NCBI RefSeq assembly: GCF_026239675.1
Contig: NZ_JAPIVQ010000004.1
Span: forward strand, 124,001 to 188,000
Reading direction: 5' to 3'
Source: Pedobacter sp. PLR
Lineage (GTDB): Bacteria > Bacteroidota > Bacteroidia > Sphingobacteriales > Sphingobacteriaceae
Length of the DNA stretch: 64,000 nucleotides
A program made the position numbers and the translations under genes. Below the pieces are notes generated by a model. The model was not told the origin of the DNA. It did not search any database and was given only the letters and a program-made list of their open reading frames with translations. This document shows, piece after piece, positions 8,952 to 16,460 of the stretch. Each line of letters starts with the position of its first letter. Within the stretch, counting starts at the first letter, position 1.

Positions 8952-9022
8952 AGGTCGAGAGCGGATTCGAACCGCTGTAGGAGGTTTTGCAGACCTCTGC
9001 CTAGCCACTCGGCCACTCGACC
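8952..9022 (-). tRNA. tRNA-Cys (GCA)
   Basis: This is a 71-base cloverleaf on the minus strand. The acceptor stem is GGTCGAG/CTCGACC. The anticodon arm is GAGGT-CTGCAAA-ACCTC, giving anticodon GCA. The T-arm contains GGTTCGAATCC. The discriminator base is U73, the known cysteine identity element. CCA is not encoded. Confidence 0.95.
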
Positions 9023-9041
9023 TTTCTAAAAATTTAGAATG

Positions 9042-9071
9042 CAAAAGTAGCAATTAAATCTAAGTATGCAA
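9042..9071 (-). promoter_or_regulatory. Promoter of tRNA-Cys and the small basic gene (TTG-N19-TACTTTTG)
   Basis: On the minus strand, TTG at 9071-9069 is followed after 19 bases by TACTTTTG at 9049-9042, a good match to the Bacteroidetes consensus. It sits about 20 bases before the tRNA 5' end. Confidence 0.65.
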
Positions 9072-9072
9072 T

Positions 9073-9822
9073 TTATTTTTGAAAATTTCTGCTGATATCT
9101 GCGCATAGTATTGCAGCACAAACAGCTACGTTTAAAGATTCTGCTCCGCCAATCCTCGGAATCGTCACAGGTACTGTAATTAACTCCATAATTTCAGGAG
9201 AGATCCCTTGTCCTTCGTTTCCTAAAATGACCAATCCTTCGGTTCCCCAATTCACATCATACATGCTTTTGCCATTTAGTACCGCTCCAAACACCGGAAC
9301 AGTAGGCGCAGAAAGTAGTGGCGCAAGGTCCTGATAGTAGATTTCCATCCTGCTTAAGGAGCCCATTGTGGCTTGTACTGTCTTCGGATTATAAACTTCC
9401 ACTGTATTCTGAGAACAAATGATCTGTTTAAAGCCAAACCAGTCCGCGGTGCGGATGATTGTACCCAGATTTCCCGGGTCCTGTATACCATCAAGGACTA
9501 AAGAAAAGTTGTTTTTGAGCTGTTTTGTATCCAGTACGGGGTTTTTAGGCAAATGAACCAGGGCCAGAATCCCCTGTGGGGTCTGTAAAGTACTTATCTT
9601 ATCCAGTTCCGTACTGTTTACTTCAAATAACTTTATATTTGCGGGTAATTCAGGGAGTAGAGACTGATATTGAGCCAGATAATAGATGCTGTGAACCTGG
9701 TAGGAAGATTGAATAAATTCTGCAATAGATTTTATACCTTCAATAATAAATATCCCATTTTCTTTACGGTACTTTTTTTGATGTAACGATTTTATAAAAC
9801 CTATTTGAGATTTTGAAAGCAT
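9073..9822 (-). CDS. TrmH/SpoU family RNA 2'-O-methyltransferase
   Basis: The gene codes for 249 residues. The N-terminal part (MLSKSQIGFIKSLHQKKYRK, then GIFIIEGIKSI) is the L30e-like substrate-binding domain of RlmB/TrmH relatives. The C-terminal half is the SPOUT fold: motif 1 LDGIQDPGNLGTIIRTADWFG, motif 2 LVILGNEGQGIS and motif 3 SLNVAVCAAIL. These make the trefoil knot that binds S-adenosylmethionine. The enzyme methylates a ribose 2'-OH in rRNA or tRNA; the exact site is unknown. I chose the ATG at 9822 because homologues start with MLSK-like sequence. This start lies 10 bases inside the divergent TamL reading frame, which is unusual. Confidence 0.9.
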   Translation of the reverse strand: MLSKSQIGFIKSLHQKKYRKENGIFIIEGIKSIAEFIQSSYQVHSIYYLAQYQSLLPELPANIKLFEVNSTELDKISTLQTPQGILALVHLPKNPVLDTKQLKNNFSLVLDGIQDPGNLGTIIRTADWFGFKQIICSQNTVEVYNPKTVQATMGSLSRMEIYYQDLAPLLSAPTVPVFGAVLNGKSMYDVNWGTEGLVILGNEGQGISPEIMELITVPVTIPRIGGAESLNVAVCAAILCADISRNFQK

Positions 9823-12221
9823 ACTATAATTATAAAAAGAATGTCCAGTTTCTTGCAATATTACTACTTATTATTGTTTTTGCGGCAGGATGTTCTTCAA
9901 CAAAATACATCGAACCCTACCAATCCATCGTTAAGAAAGTCGAGATAGACAGTATCGGCAAAGCTTTTGAAGAGGAAGCATATAACTATATCCAAAAGGA
10001 CATTCGCCCTACTTCTAAGTTAGGAATCAATGTGTTGCTTTATAATATGTTCAATACCAAAGACGGCCGGTATAAGACCAGCAATATCAAACCTTTGGGT
10101 AGTCCACCGCCAATACTGGACAGTGCAATTGTAGATATTTCCCGAAACCAAATTGAAAAATACCTGGTGAGTAAGGGTTATTTTAATGCCAGAGTGAAGT
10201 CTGATATTAAAGTGAAAGACAAAAAAGCAGAGGTTGTTTTTACGGTGAATAAAGGTCCGGAGTTTAAAATCTCCGAATTTAATTATCAGATTCCAGATTC
10301 GGCAGTAAAGCAGCTGTACCTTTCCAGAAGGGACCTGTTTACCCATGTTAAAAAAGGAATGCGCTTTGATGATGACTCCCTCTCTTTTGAAAGAGATCAG
10401 ATTTATCAATTGATGAAAGAGAACGGTTATTATGATTTTGCAAAGCCTTATGTCAGGTTTTTGGTAGATTCCAACAGCCACGATAGTAAGGCAAAAGTAA
10501 CGCTGCTGATCGATAATCCGCTGGATAAAGCTAAGCATGAAAAGTATAAAATTGGGGAAACAAATATTGTTATTGCGCCAAATTCAGATGGTTATCCTGA
10601 TTCTGTGGTCTTGAATAAACGGATATTTAAAGGGATAAGGTACACCGATCTCTCTAAGAAATTCAGAAGAAACCCTATTGTGCGCTATAATTTTCTCCGT
10701 GAAGGGGAAGAGTACAACATCAAAAATGAGAACACCACCTTTGATCGGTTGTATGAGCTGAATGTGTTTAAGAATGTTAAAATTGACTACCAAAAAGCGA
10801 AAGACAGCACTTTCACGGTAAACCCATTCGTCCAGCTGATCCCTCAAAAAATTATGAGCAACAGGGTGGAAGGAGAGGTGCCTTTTAATGGAGGAACAGT
10901 TGGATTTAACTTGAGTAATACCTATACCAATAACAATTTATTCAGAGGTACGGAACGTTTTGAGTTCCAGATTAAGGGTGGATTGCAATCCAGGGTAGGT
11001 CAGGGAGGCTCTATTTTTAGTGACATTTACCAGCGTGATTTTTCGGTAAGTTCCAGCCTGACTGTTCCACGCTTAATGATGCCTTTCTTTTCTAAATATG
11101 TTACCGGGAAAGGTGGAATGCCCCATACGATCTTTTCTACCAGTTATGTGTTTGCTTTACAAAAGGATTTCTTTACACGAAGGGTATTTTTAAATTCCCT
11201 GACTTATGATTTTATAGAAACAAAATCTAAGCTGCATTCGGTTACTCCAATAAATTTTGAGTATAGATTTGGGAGCCTGCTTTTTGATCCGTTGGATACG
11301 ACTCAAAACATTAAGGATCTAGTTTTAAATAATGCATATACGATCAAATTGCTTACAAGAAAGAGTATTACGTTGGGTATCAAATACGCTTATTCATTGA
11401 ATGCGGATAAATTGCTGAACGGTAATGATTTTATTTATTTCCGGGGAAATATAGATTTAGCTGGAAATATGCTCCAGGGGATAACAAAGCTTAGTGGGGT
11501 GAAGACTGATCCGGGTAATGAAGATTTTGGCAGGATTTTAAATGTTCCGTTTAACCAATATGTGCGTCCGGAGGTTGATGTAAGATGGTATAAAGGTCTT
11601 GGGCCGGATAAGCAATTTGTAGCCAGATTAAACCTTGGCGTAGGTTATGCCTATGGGAATTCCGTGGACATGCCATTTGAGAAGTTGTTCTTTGCAGGTG
11701 GTTCTTCGGGAGTCAGGGCATGGCAGGCCAGAACTTTAGGTCCGGGTGGATATAATCGTGGAGATGCAATTAAAACGCCAGACGAGCGTAGGACGCTTTA
11801 TGGTTTGGATCAACTCGGTGATATGCACATGGAAGCAAATTTTGAGTATCGTTTCAAGCTGGTCAACAAGTTTTTTGGTGGTAAATTAAAGGGAGCTATG
11901 TTTTTAGATATGGGGAATGTCTGGAATATTTCCAGTAAGGAAGCCGATAGCAATCAGGTGACCGTTTTTAAACTAAAGAATCTGGCTAAACAAATCGCGA
12001 TAGGCACAGGTATGGGATTCCGTTACGATGTCCAGTACTTTGTATTCCGCTTTGACGTGGGACTTAAACTTAAGGATCCACAGTTTACCGGTTCAGACCA
12101 ATGGGTAATCAGTAAGTTTTTGGGCGGGGGTAAGAAGTTTAGAGATGATTATGATGCGCTTAATACGCCAGACCGATACCGGTTTGTACAATACAACTTT
12201 GGTATCGGAATGCCTTTCTAA
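9813..12221 (+). CDS. TamL/BamA-type outer-membrane assembly lipoprotein
   Basis: This 802-residue protein has a signal peptide with lipobox FAAGC (Cys27), so it is a predicted lipoprotein. The N-terminal half has POTRA-like repeats (for example IEKYLVSKGYFNARVKSDI and LMKENGYYDFAKPYVRF). The C-terminal half is an Omp85 16-strand barrel ending in the aromatic strand YNFGIGMPF. The conserved barrel-loop segment GGSSGVRAWQARTLGPGGY matches the Omp85 lid-lock region. In Bacteroidetes the lipidated member of this family is TamL, a TamA relative working with TamB in outer-membrane biogenesis. The start appears to be TTG at 9813; an in-frame stop lies just before it and there is no in-frame ATG ahead of the signal helix. 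The gene overlaps the divergent methyltransferase start. Confidence 0.85.
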   Translation: MKAYYNYKKNVQFLAILLLIIVFAAGCSSTKYIEPYQSIVKKVEIDSIGKAFEEEAYNYIQKDIRPTSKLGINVLLYNMFNTKDGRYKTSNIKPLGSPPPILDSAIVDISRNQIEKYLVSKGYFNARVKSDIKVKDKKAEVVFTVNKGPEFKISEFNYQIPDSAVKQLYLSRRDLFTHVKKGMRFDDDSLSFERDQIYQLMKENGYYDFAKPYVRFLVDSNSHDSKAKVTLLIDNPLDKAKHEKYKIGETNIVIAPNSDGYPDSVVLNKRIFKGIRYTDLSKKFRRNPIVRYNFLREGEEYNIKNENTTFDRLYELNVFKNVKIDYQKAKDSTFTVNPFVQLIPQKIMSNRVEGEVPFNGGTVGFNLSNTYTNNNLFRGTERFEFQIKGGLQSRVGQGGSIFSDIYQRDFSVSSSLTVPRLMMPFFSKYVTGKGGMPHTIFSTSYVFALQKDFFTRRVFLNSLTYDFIETKSKLHSVTPINFEYRFGSLLFDPLDTTQNIKDLVLNNAYTIKLLTRKSITLGIKYAYSLNADKLLNGNDFIYFRGNIDLAGNMLQGITKLSGVKTDPGNEDFGRILNVPFNQYVRPEVDVRWYKGLGPDKQFVARLNLGVGYAYGNSVDMPFEKLFFAGGSSGVRAWQARTLGPGGYNRGDAIKTPDERRTLYGLDQLGDMHMEANFEYRFKLVNKFFGGKLKGAMFLDMGNVWNISSKEADSNQVTVFKLKNLAKQIAIGTGMGFRYDVQYFVFRFDVGLKLKDPQFTGSDQWVISKFLGGGKKFRDDYDALNTPDRYRFVQYNFGIGMPF

Positions 12222-12313
12222 AATGCAGACTGCTATCTCATGTAGCTTTGTTTTTAGCGCTGGTTTTGTCTGGTTAATTTTTATCTTTTGATCAGCAGCG
12301 GTCAGGCGGCTGG

Positions 12314-12844
12314 TTAAAACATTTTCTTTAGTCCATCAAAAATGGTCTCAAAGAAAGTGGAAGCATCCAGGCCATTGCTATGGTTGAAATAAAAGAAACA
12401 TAGCAATAAGATCACTGCGATGATGATGAATTTTCGGAATGCAAAAGCTAAAAACACCAGGATTAAGGGGAATAAAACCAACCACATACTGCTAATGGTG
12501 TAAGGGTTTAAAGTGCCGTCTTTTTTATAGACATACAACAATTTACTGTGTGTACCCTTGTCGTTCTGGTGTTTCAGGTACACAAAAGCAGATCTTTCCA
12601 GTTGCAGCGGCAACACGGCAATACCGTCATTAAATGTGATAGGTTGTGTGAAACCACTTACCGTAAAAGTATAAATACCATTGATTTTCTCAATCGGGTT
12701 CCCCAGAGAATCCGCCGCAATAATGGCCAGTTTGCTGTTTTTCAATAAGCTTTCTTTGACGATAAAATTATTGATGTCCGCGTGTTGTGCGAAGACAGAG
12801 GAACAGGCCATAAATAGCAAAAACACTAAGAATATTCGTTTCAT
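12314..12844 (-). CDS. Hypothetical exported membrane protein (176 aa)
   Basis: I do not recognise a family. The protein begins with a signal peptide (MKRIFLVFLLFMACSSVFAQ). It continues with a beta-rich segment of about 95 residues that reads like a small Ig-type domain (GIYTFTVSGFTQPITFNDGIAVL). It then has two adjacent hydrophobic helices near residues 122-158, and ends with a short amphipathic tail (TIFDGLKKMF). This suggests an inner-membrane anchor with a periplasmic N-terminal domain. I chose the ATG at 12844 because it starts the signal peptide; five extra codons are possible. A TACATTTG box lies 35 bases upstream on the minus strand (12879-12886). It is convergent with the TamL gene and no strong terminator separates them. 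Confidence 0.65.
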   Translation of the reverse strand: MKRIFLVFLLFMACSSVFAQHADINNFIVKESLLKNSKLAIIAADSLGNPIEKINGIYTFTVSGFTQPITFNDGIAVLPLQLERSAFVYLKHQNDKGTHSKLLYVYKKDGTLNPYTISSMWLVLFPLILVFLAFAFRKFIIIAVILLLCFFYFNHSNGLDASTFFETIFDGLKKMF

Positions 12845-12923
12845 TGCGCTAAAAATCATTGGTGATAAGTAATTCTTTCAAATGTACTAAAAGTGGATAT
12901 GTTTTTATAGATCCGCTAATAAT

Positions 12924-13400
12924 TTAACCATTCAGTGAAAAGATGCTGTATGTCAGTACTGTTGCGAAACATACCCATAGGAAATAAGGGATGAACAATA
13001 ACCCGGCAGTCTTGTCAATTTTATAAAACATCGTCCCGTTGATCACAATGACAATCAGTAAGAAGACAATTTCAAATAATGCGGCACCCAGGTTCTTCGC
13101 GTAAAAAAACAGGAAAGACCACATCATATTTAGCAACAGCTGAATCGCATACACCGCAATCATACGCGGGAAATGAGCAATCTGATCCCTCTTCTGCCAG
13201 ACTAAGTAGGCTGAAACACCCATCAGGATAAAAAGACAGGACCATACCGGAGGAAAGATCGAATCTGGTGGATTAAAAGAAGGTTTTGCCAGTGTCGGGT
13301 ACCATGTTTTTACTGAAGTCAGGGTAAGTATACTTCCAATGGCGCCAACTGCTAAAGGGATAGCCAGGTTAATCACAAAAGCAATAGGGTTGAATTTCAT
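12924..13400 (-). CDS. TspO/MBR family protein
   Basis: The protein has 158 residues and five membrane helices, the size and topology of the tryptophan-rich sensory protein / peripheral benzodiazepine receptor family. The diagnostic first loop WYPTLAKPSFNPPDSIFPPVW lies at about residues 33-53. It is followed by LFILMGVSAYLVW and later NMMWSFLFF. Family members bind porphyrins and other tetrapyrroles and are linked to stress responses; the physiological role in Bacteroidetes is unclear. The gene stands alone between the small membrane protein and the divergent phosphonate operon. A possible -7 box TAAATTTG on the minus strand (13481-13488) lies about 80 bases upstream of the start. Confidence 0.9.
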   Translation of the reverse strand: MKFNPIAFVINLAIPLAVGAIGSILTLTSVKTWYPTLAKPSFNPPDSIFPPVWSCLFILMGVSAYLVWQKRDQIAHFPRMIAVYAIQLLLNMMWSFLFFYAKNLGAALFEIVFLLIVIVINGTMFYKIDKTAGLLFIPYFLWVCFATVLTYSIFSLNG

Positions 13401-13584
13401 TTTTTATTTTTTTGAGTATTAATGGCCTTAATCAGGGCTTATGCCACAAAGATCATGGTTTTTATCAGGCTTAACAACCGCAAATTTAAATGGTTTGAAG
13501 CTGTTATTTAAACGATCCGTGTTTTTGCTTAAATGATCTGAACCTGCTGACGAAGGTAAATGAAATCTAACAATTACTTAACAT

Positions 13585-13621
13585 TAACTTTGTTTAGTAT
13601 TAATGAACAAAGTTTAGTATT
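13585..13621 (+). promoter_or_regulatory. Promoter/operator region of the phosphonate-type operon
   Basis: A -7 type box TAACTTTG (13585-13592) overlaps a dyad with 9-base arms: AACTTTGTT (13586-13594) and AACAAAGTT (13606-13614). The nonamer TTTAGTATT occurs twice in direct orientation, 20 bases apart (13593-13601 and 13613-13621). The layout suggests a regulator binding on one face of the helix over the promoter. No regulator gene is adjacent. Confidence 0.5.
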
Positions 13622-13644
13622 GCAGAACATATAAATGATCAAAG

Positions 13645-13794
13645 ATGTCTGTAAAATTAGTAGTATTTGACATGGCAGGGACCACTGTAAAAGACAAAAA
13701 TTACGTGGGAATAGCCTTTCAACAAGCCATGAAAACTCAGGGTTATAAGGTTAGCATAGAAGAGTCCGGAGTGTTAACGATTATCAGCCAGTAA
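13645..13794 (+). pseudogene. Truncated phosphonatase-like HAD hydrolase (49 codons left)
   Basis: The frame encodes MSVKLVVFDMAGTTV and continues to about residue 40 as the N-terminus of the phosphonatase-like HAD family (TIGR03351). That family uses DxAGT instead of DxDxT; here the nucleophile Asp9 and the AGTT loop are intact. After VSIEE the sequence switches to ESGVLTIISQ and stops. A complete family member has well over 200 residues, so the cap domain and the remaining HAD motifs are absent. The stop lies only 7 bases before the next gene, a normal operon spacing. This suggests an internal deletion that kept both ends rather than loss of the 3' end. Its partner FAD oxidoreductase and a transporter-like gene follow directly. 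No catalytic activity is expected from the fragment. Confidence 0.75.
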
Positions 13795-13801
13795 AAGCGG
13801 T

Positions 13802-15139
13802 ATGAACCTGTTAAAATATTGCCGGAACAAGGTTGCCGGCTGGTCATATCTCTATATTTCTATAATGGCAGGTCTAGCAGCCTTTGGCTGTTATACCAGT
13901 ATGTATGCTTTTAGAAAAGCATTTACAGCGGGTACTTTTGATGGGCATGAATATTTAGGTGTTGATTATAAAGTATGGCTGGTGATTGCCCAGGTAATGG
14001 GCTACACCTTTAGTAAGTTTTACGGGATTCGTTTTATCTCGGAGTCCTCCGGAAAAAACAGGGGACGCAGCATTTTAAAGCTGATTGGTATTTCCTGGAT
14101 CTCCTTACTGGGTTTTGCAATCGTTCCTGCACCATGGAATATCGCGTTTCTTTTCATCAATGGTTTTCCTTTAGGTATGATTTGGGGGCTGGTTTTTAGC
14201 TATCTGGAAGGACGCAGAAATACCGAATTTATGGGTGCTGTGATGTCAGTAAGTCTAATTTTTGCTTCCGGATTTATTAAAACTGTGGCAAGGACAGTCA
14301 TGGATTTGCTGCCTGTTAACGAATACTGGATGCCTTTCTGCACCGGGTTATTGTTTGTCATCCCTTTGGTTCTGTTTGTCGCTCTGCTGGAAATGGTACC
14401 GCCACCAACTGAAGAAGATCAGCGTCTGCGGACGAAACGCTTGCCAATGAATGGTAGTCAGCGGAAGAAGTTCCTGTTGAATTTCCTGCCGGGAGTGATC
14501 TTAACGATTGTCATATATGTGGTGCTAACCGTGATCCGAGACCTGAGAGATAACTTCGAAGTAGAAATCTGGCATGACCTCGGTGTAACCGATAACCATA
14601 TCTATGCGAAAATAGATGGCTTTATCGCATTGGTCGTCCTGACCATGGTGGGCTTCCTGATTCTCGTAAGGAACAACCTGAAAGCTTTTGTGATCATTCA
14701 CTGGATGATCATCGGTGGATGTGCATTAACAGGATTGGCAACTTTGCTTTTTGATGCACATTATATCAGTCCGGTTACCTGGATGTGTCTGGTAGGAATG
14801 GGTCTTTATATGGCTTACATTCCCTACAATGCGATATTTTTTGAACGCATGATTGCTACTTTTCATTACAAAAGCAATATTGGCTTCATCATGTATGTTT
14901 CAGATGCAATCGGTTATCTGGGCAGTGTGAGCATTTTGCTCTTCAAAGAATTTGGAGATGCAGAGATCAGCTGGGGCCACTTCTTCCGGCAAAGTGCTGT
15001 CGTAGCGGCAGTAGTAGGTGTGAGTTGTAGCATGGTTTCCCTGCTTTATTTCCACCAGAAAAGTGTAAAGAATAAGAAAAAAGAAAGTAATATTACCCTC
15101 CCTGCATTGGTATTAGATGTAAAGGGGGGGACGAAATAA
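13802..15139 (+). CDS. MFS-like membrane protein, DUF5690 family
   Basis: The protein has 445 residues and about twelve predicted membrane helices, with the overall pattern of a major facilitator. Near the N-terminus it has FGCYTSMYAFRKAFTAG, which recalls organophosphate antiporters such as UhpC/GlpT (YxxRK-type loop). A cytoplasmic loop rich in Arg and Lys separates the two halves (about residues 200-225). Later segments include MVGFLILVRNNLKAF and AYIPYNAIFFERM. I place it in DUF5690 by recall and by its position between a phosphonatase-like HAD and a TIGR03364 oxidoreductase. The inferred role is uptake of the phosphonate or phosphate-ester substrate; no direct evidence of substrate exists. 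It lies 28 bases before the oxidoreductase gene, so one transcript is likely. Confidence 0.75.
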   Translation: MNLLKYCRNKVAGWSYLYISIMAGLAAFGCYTSMYAFRKAFTAGTFDGHEYLGVDYKVWLVIAQVMGYTFSKFYGIRFISESSGKNRGRSILKLIGISWISLLGFAIVPAPWNIAFLFINGFPLGMIWGLVFSYLEGRRNTEFMGAVMSVSLIFASGFIKTVARTVMDLLPVNEYWMPFCTGLLFVIPLVLFVALLEMVPPPTEEDQRLRTKRLPMNGSQRKKFLLNFLPGVILTIVIYVVLTVIRDLRDNFEVEIWHDLGVTDNHIYAKIDGFIALVVLTMVGFLILVRNNLKAFVIIHWMIIGGCALTGLATLLFDAHYISPVTWMCLVGMGLYMAYIPYNAIFFERMIATFHYKSNIGFIMYVSDAIGYLGSVSILLFKEFGDAEISWGHFFRQSAVVAAVVGVSCSMVSLLYFHQKSVKNKKKESNITLPALVLDVKGGTK

Positions 15140-15167
15140 AATTTTTGACCACATAAAAATAATTGAA

Positions 15168-16331
15168 ATGAATACAAAGCATTATGACCTGATTGTAATT
15201 GGTGGTGGTATTTTAGGAACCTTCCACGCTTACCATGCTTTAAAGCTGGGAAAAAAGGTTTTGCAATTGGAAAAGGATAATTATCCGGTAGGCGCAACGG
15301 TACGTAACTTCGGTCAGGTGGTTCCTTCGGGAATGTCGGGCGTTTGGTTTGATTATGGTGTCCGCGGACTGGAAATCTATCAGGAAATTCAACAGGAGTT
15401 TGATATTTCTGTACGCAATAACGGTAGCGTTTACATTGCATCTGATGATGACGAACAAACACTGATCCATGAGCTGAAAGCACATTATGATACTTTAGGT
15501 TATCAGCAGGAGCTATTAGGAAAGGATGCTGTTTTAGCTAAGTATCCTGCAATCAAGGGAACTTATGCAAAAGAAGCCCTGTTTTTCAAACAGGAAGTTA
15601 GTGTAGAACCGGCCTTAATGATTTATCGTCTCCAGGAATTTATGCAGTCGAAATTTGAAGGATACACCTTGCTGTGTAACTCCCCGGTAATAGATTGTAC
15701 ACCTACAGGAAACGGCGTGGTCGTTCGCGTGACCGGCAACCGTACCTTTAAGGCAGATAAAGCAATACTTTGCAACGGCTATGAGTTTAAACTGTTATTT
15801 CCTGAGTTGTTCGCTTCCAGTGGACAGGTGATCAGTAAACTTCAAATGATGCGCACCGTGCCTATGCCGGAAGTGCCTTTGGAAGGGAATATCTTAACCG
15901 GACTGACGATTAGAAGATATGAAAGCTTTGAAGAATACTGCCCTTCATTTAAACACCTGATTACTCCTGACCATTATAAAGAACTGAAAGAATGGGGAAT
16001 CCATATGCTCTTCAAAAAAGCTGTGGATGGTAGTTTTATCATCGGTGATTCTCATGAATATGCTGATGTTGCTCATTTTGATGACCTTGGTTTCAATGTG
16101 AAACAGCATATCAATGAGTTGATGTTGAAGGAAGGAGAACGTATCGTGAACTTTAACCTTCGTGATATAGGGACCACCTGGGCGGGTTTTTATCCTCAGC
16201 ATCCTACAGAAAACATTTTGGAATATAATATTGAGGATTGTATCCATATTCGTACTTGTATCGGTGGTAAAGGGATGACCGCCAGCGCCGGATATACTGA
16301 AGCAAGTTTGAAAGGGATTTTGGGACTTTAA
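15168..16331 (+). CDS. FAD-dependent oxidoreductase, TIGR03364 type (aminophosphonate-associated)
   Basis: The gene codes for 387 residues of the D-amino-acid oxidase/glycine oxidase superfamily. The N-terminal Rossmann motif GGGILG lies at residues 12-17 (DLIVIGGGILGTFHA). Next comes the substrate-side NFGQVVPSGM segment. The C-terminal FAD contact is CIGGKGMTASAGYTEASLKG. The TIGR03364 family is described as syntenic with phosphonatase-like HAD enzymes and is proposed to deaminate an aminophosphonate oxidatively. That proposal fits here because a phosphonatase-like fragment starts the operon. If so, its product aldehyde would need another hydrolase, since the HAD is broken. There is no signal peptide; the enzyme is cytoplasmic. 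Confidence 0.85.
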   Translation: MNTKHYDLIVIGGGILGTFHAYHALKLGKKVLQLEKDNYPVGATVRNFGQVVPSGMSGVWFDYGVRGLEIYQEIQQEFDISVRNNGSVYIASDDDEQTLIHELKAHYDTLGYQQELLGKDAVLAKYPAIKGTYAKEALFFKQEVSVEPALMIYRLQEFMQSKFEGYTLLCNSPVIDCTPTGNGVVVRVTGNRTFKADKAILCNGYEFKLLFPELFASSGQVISKLQMMRTVPMPEVPLEGNILTGLTIRRYESFEEYCPSFKHLITPDHYKELKEWGIHMLFKKAVDGSFIIGDSHEYADVAHFDDLGFNVKQHINELMLKEGERIVNFNLRDIGTTWAGFYPQHPTENILEYNIEDCIHIRTCIGGKGMTASAGYTEASLKGILGL

Positions 16332-16460
16332 TTCCTGCCCGTACTTTTTTCCTGCATTTTGTGCTGTAGCTAAAGTCTGTTTAATTTTGGTGTGAGAATT
16401 GTAGGTACCTCGTGCTGTCAAATCAGGCAGCCGTTAAATCTCATTTTAAATACACGCAAA

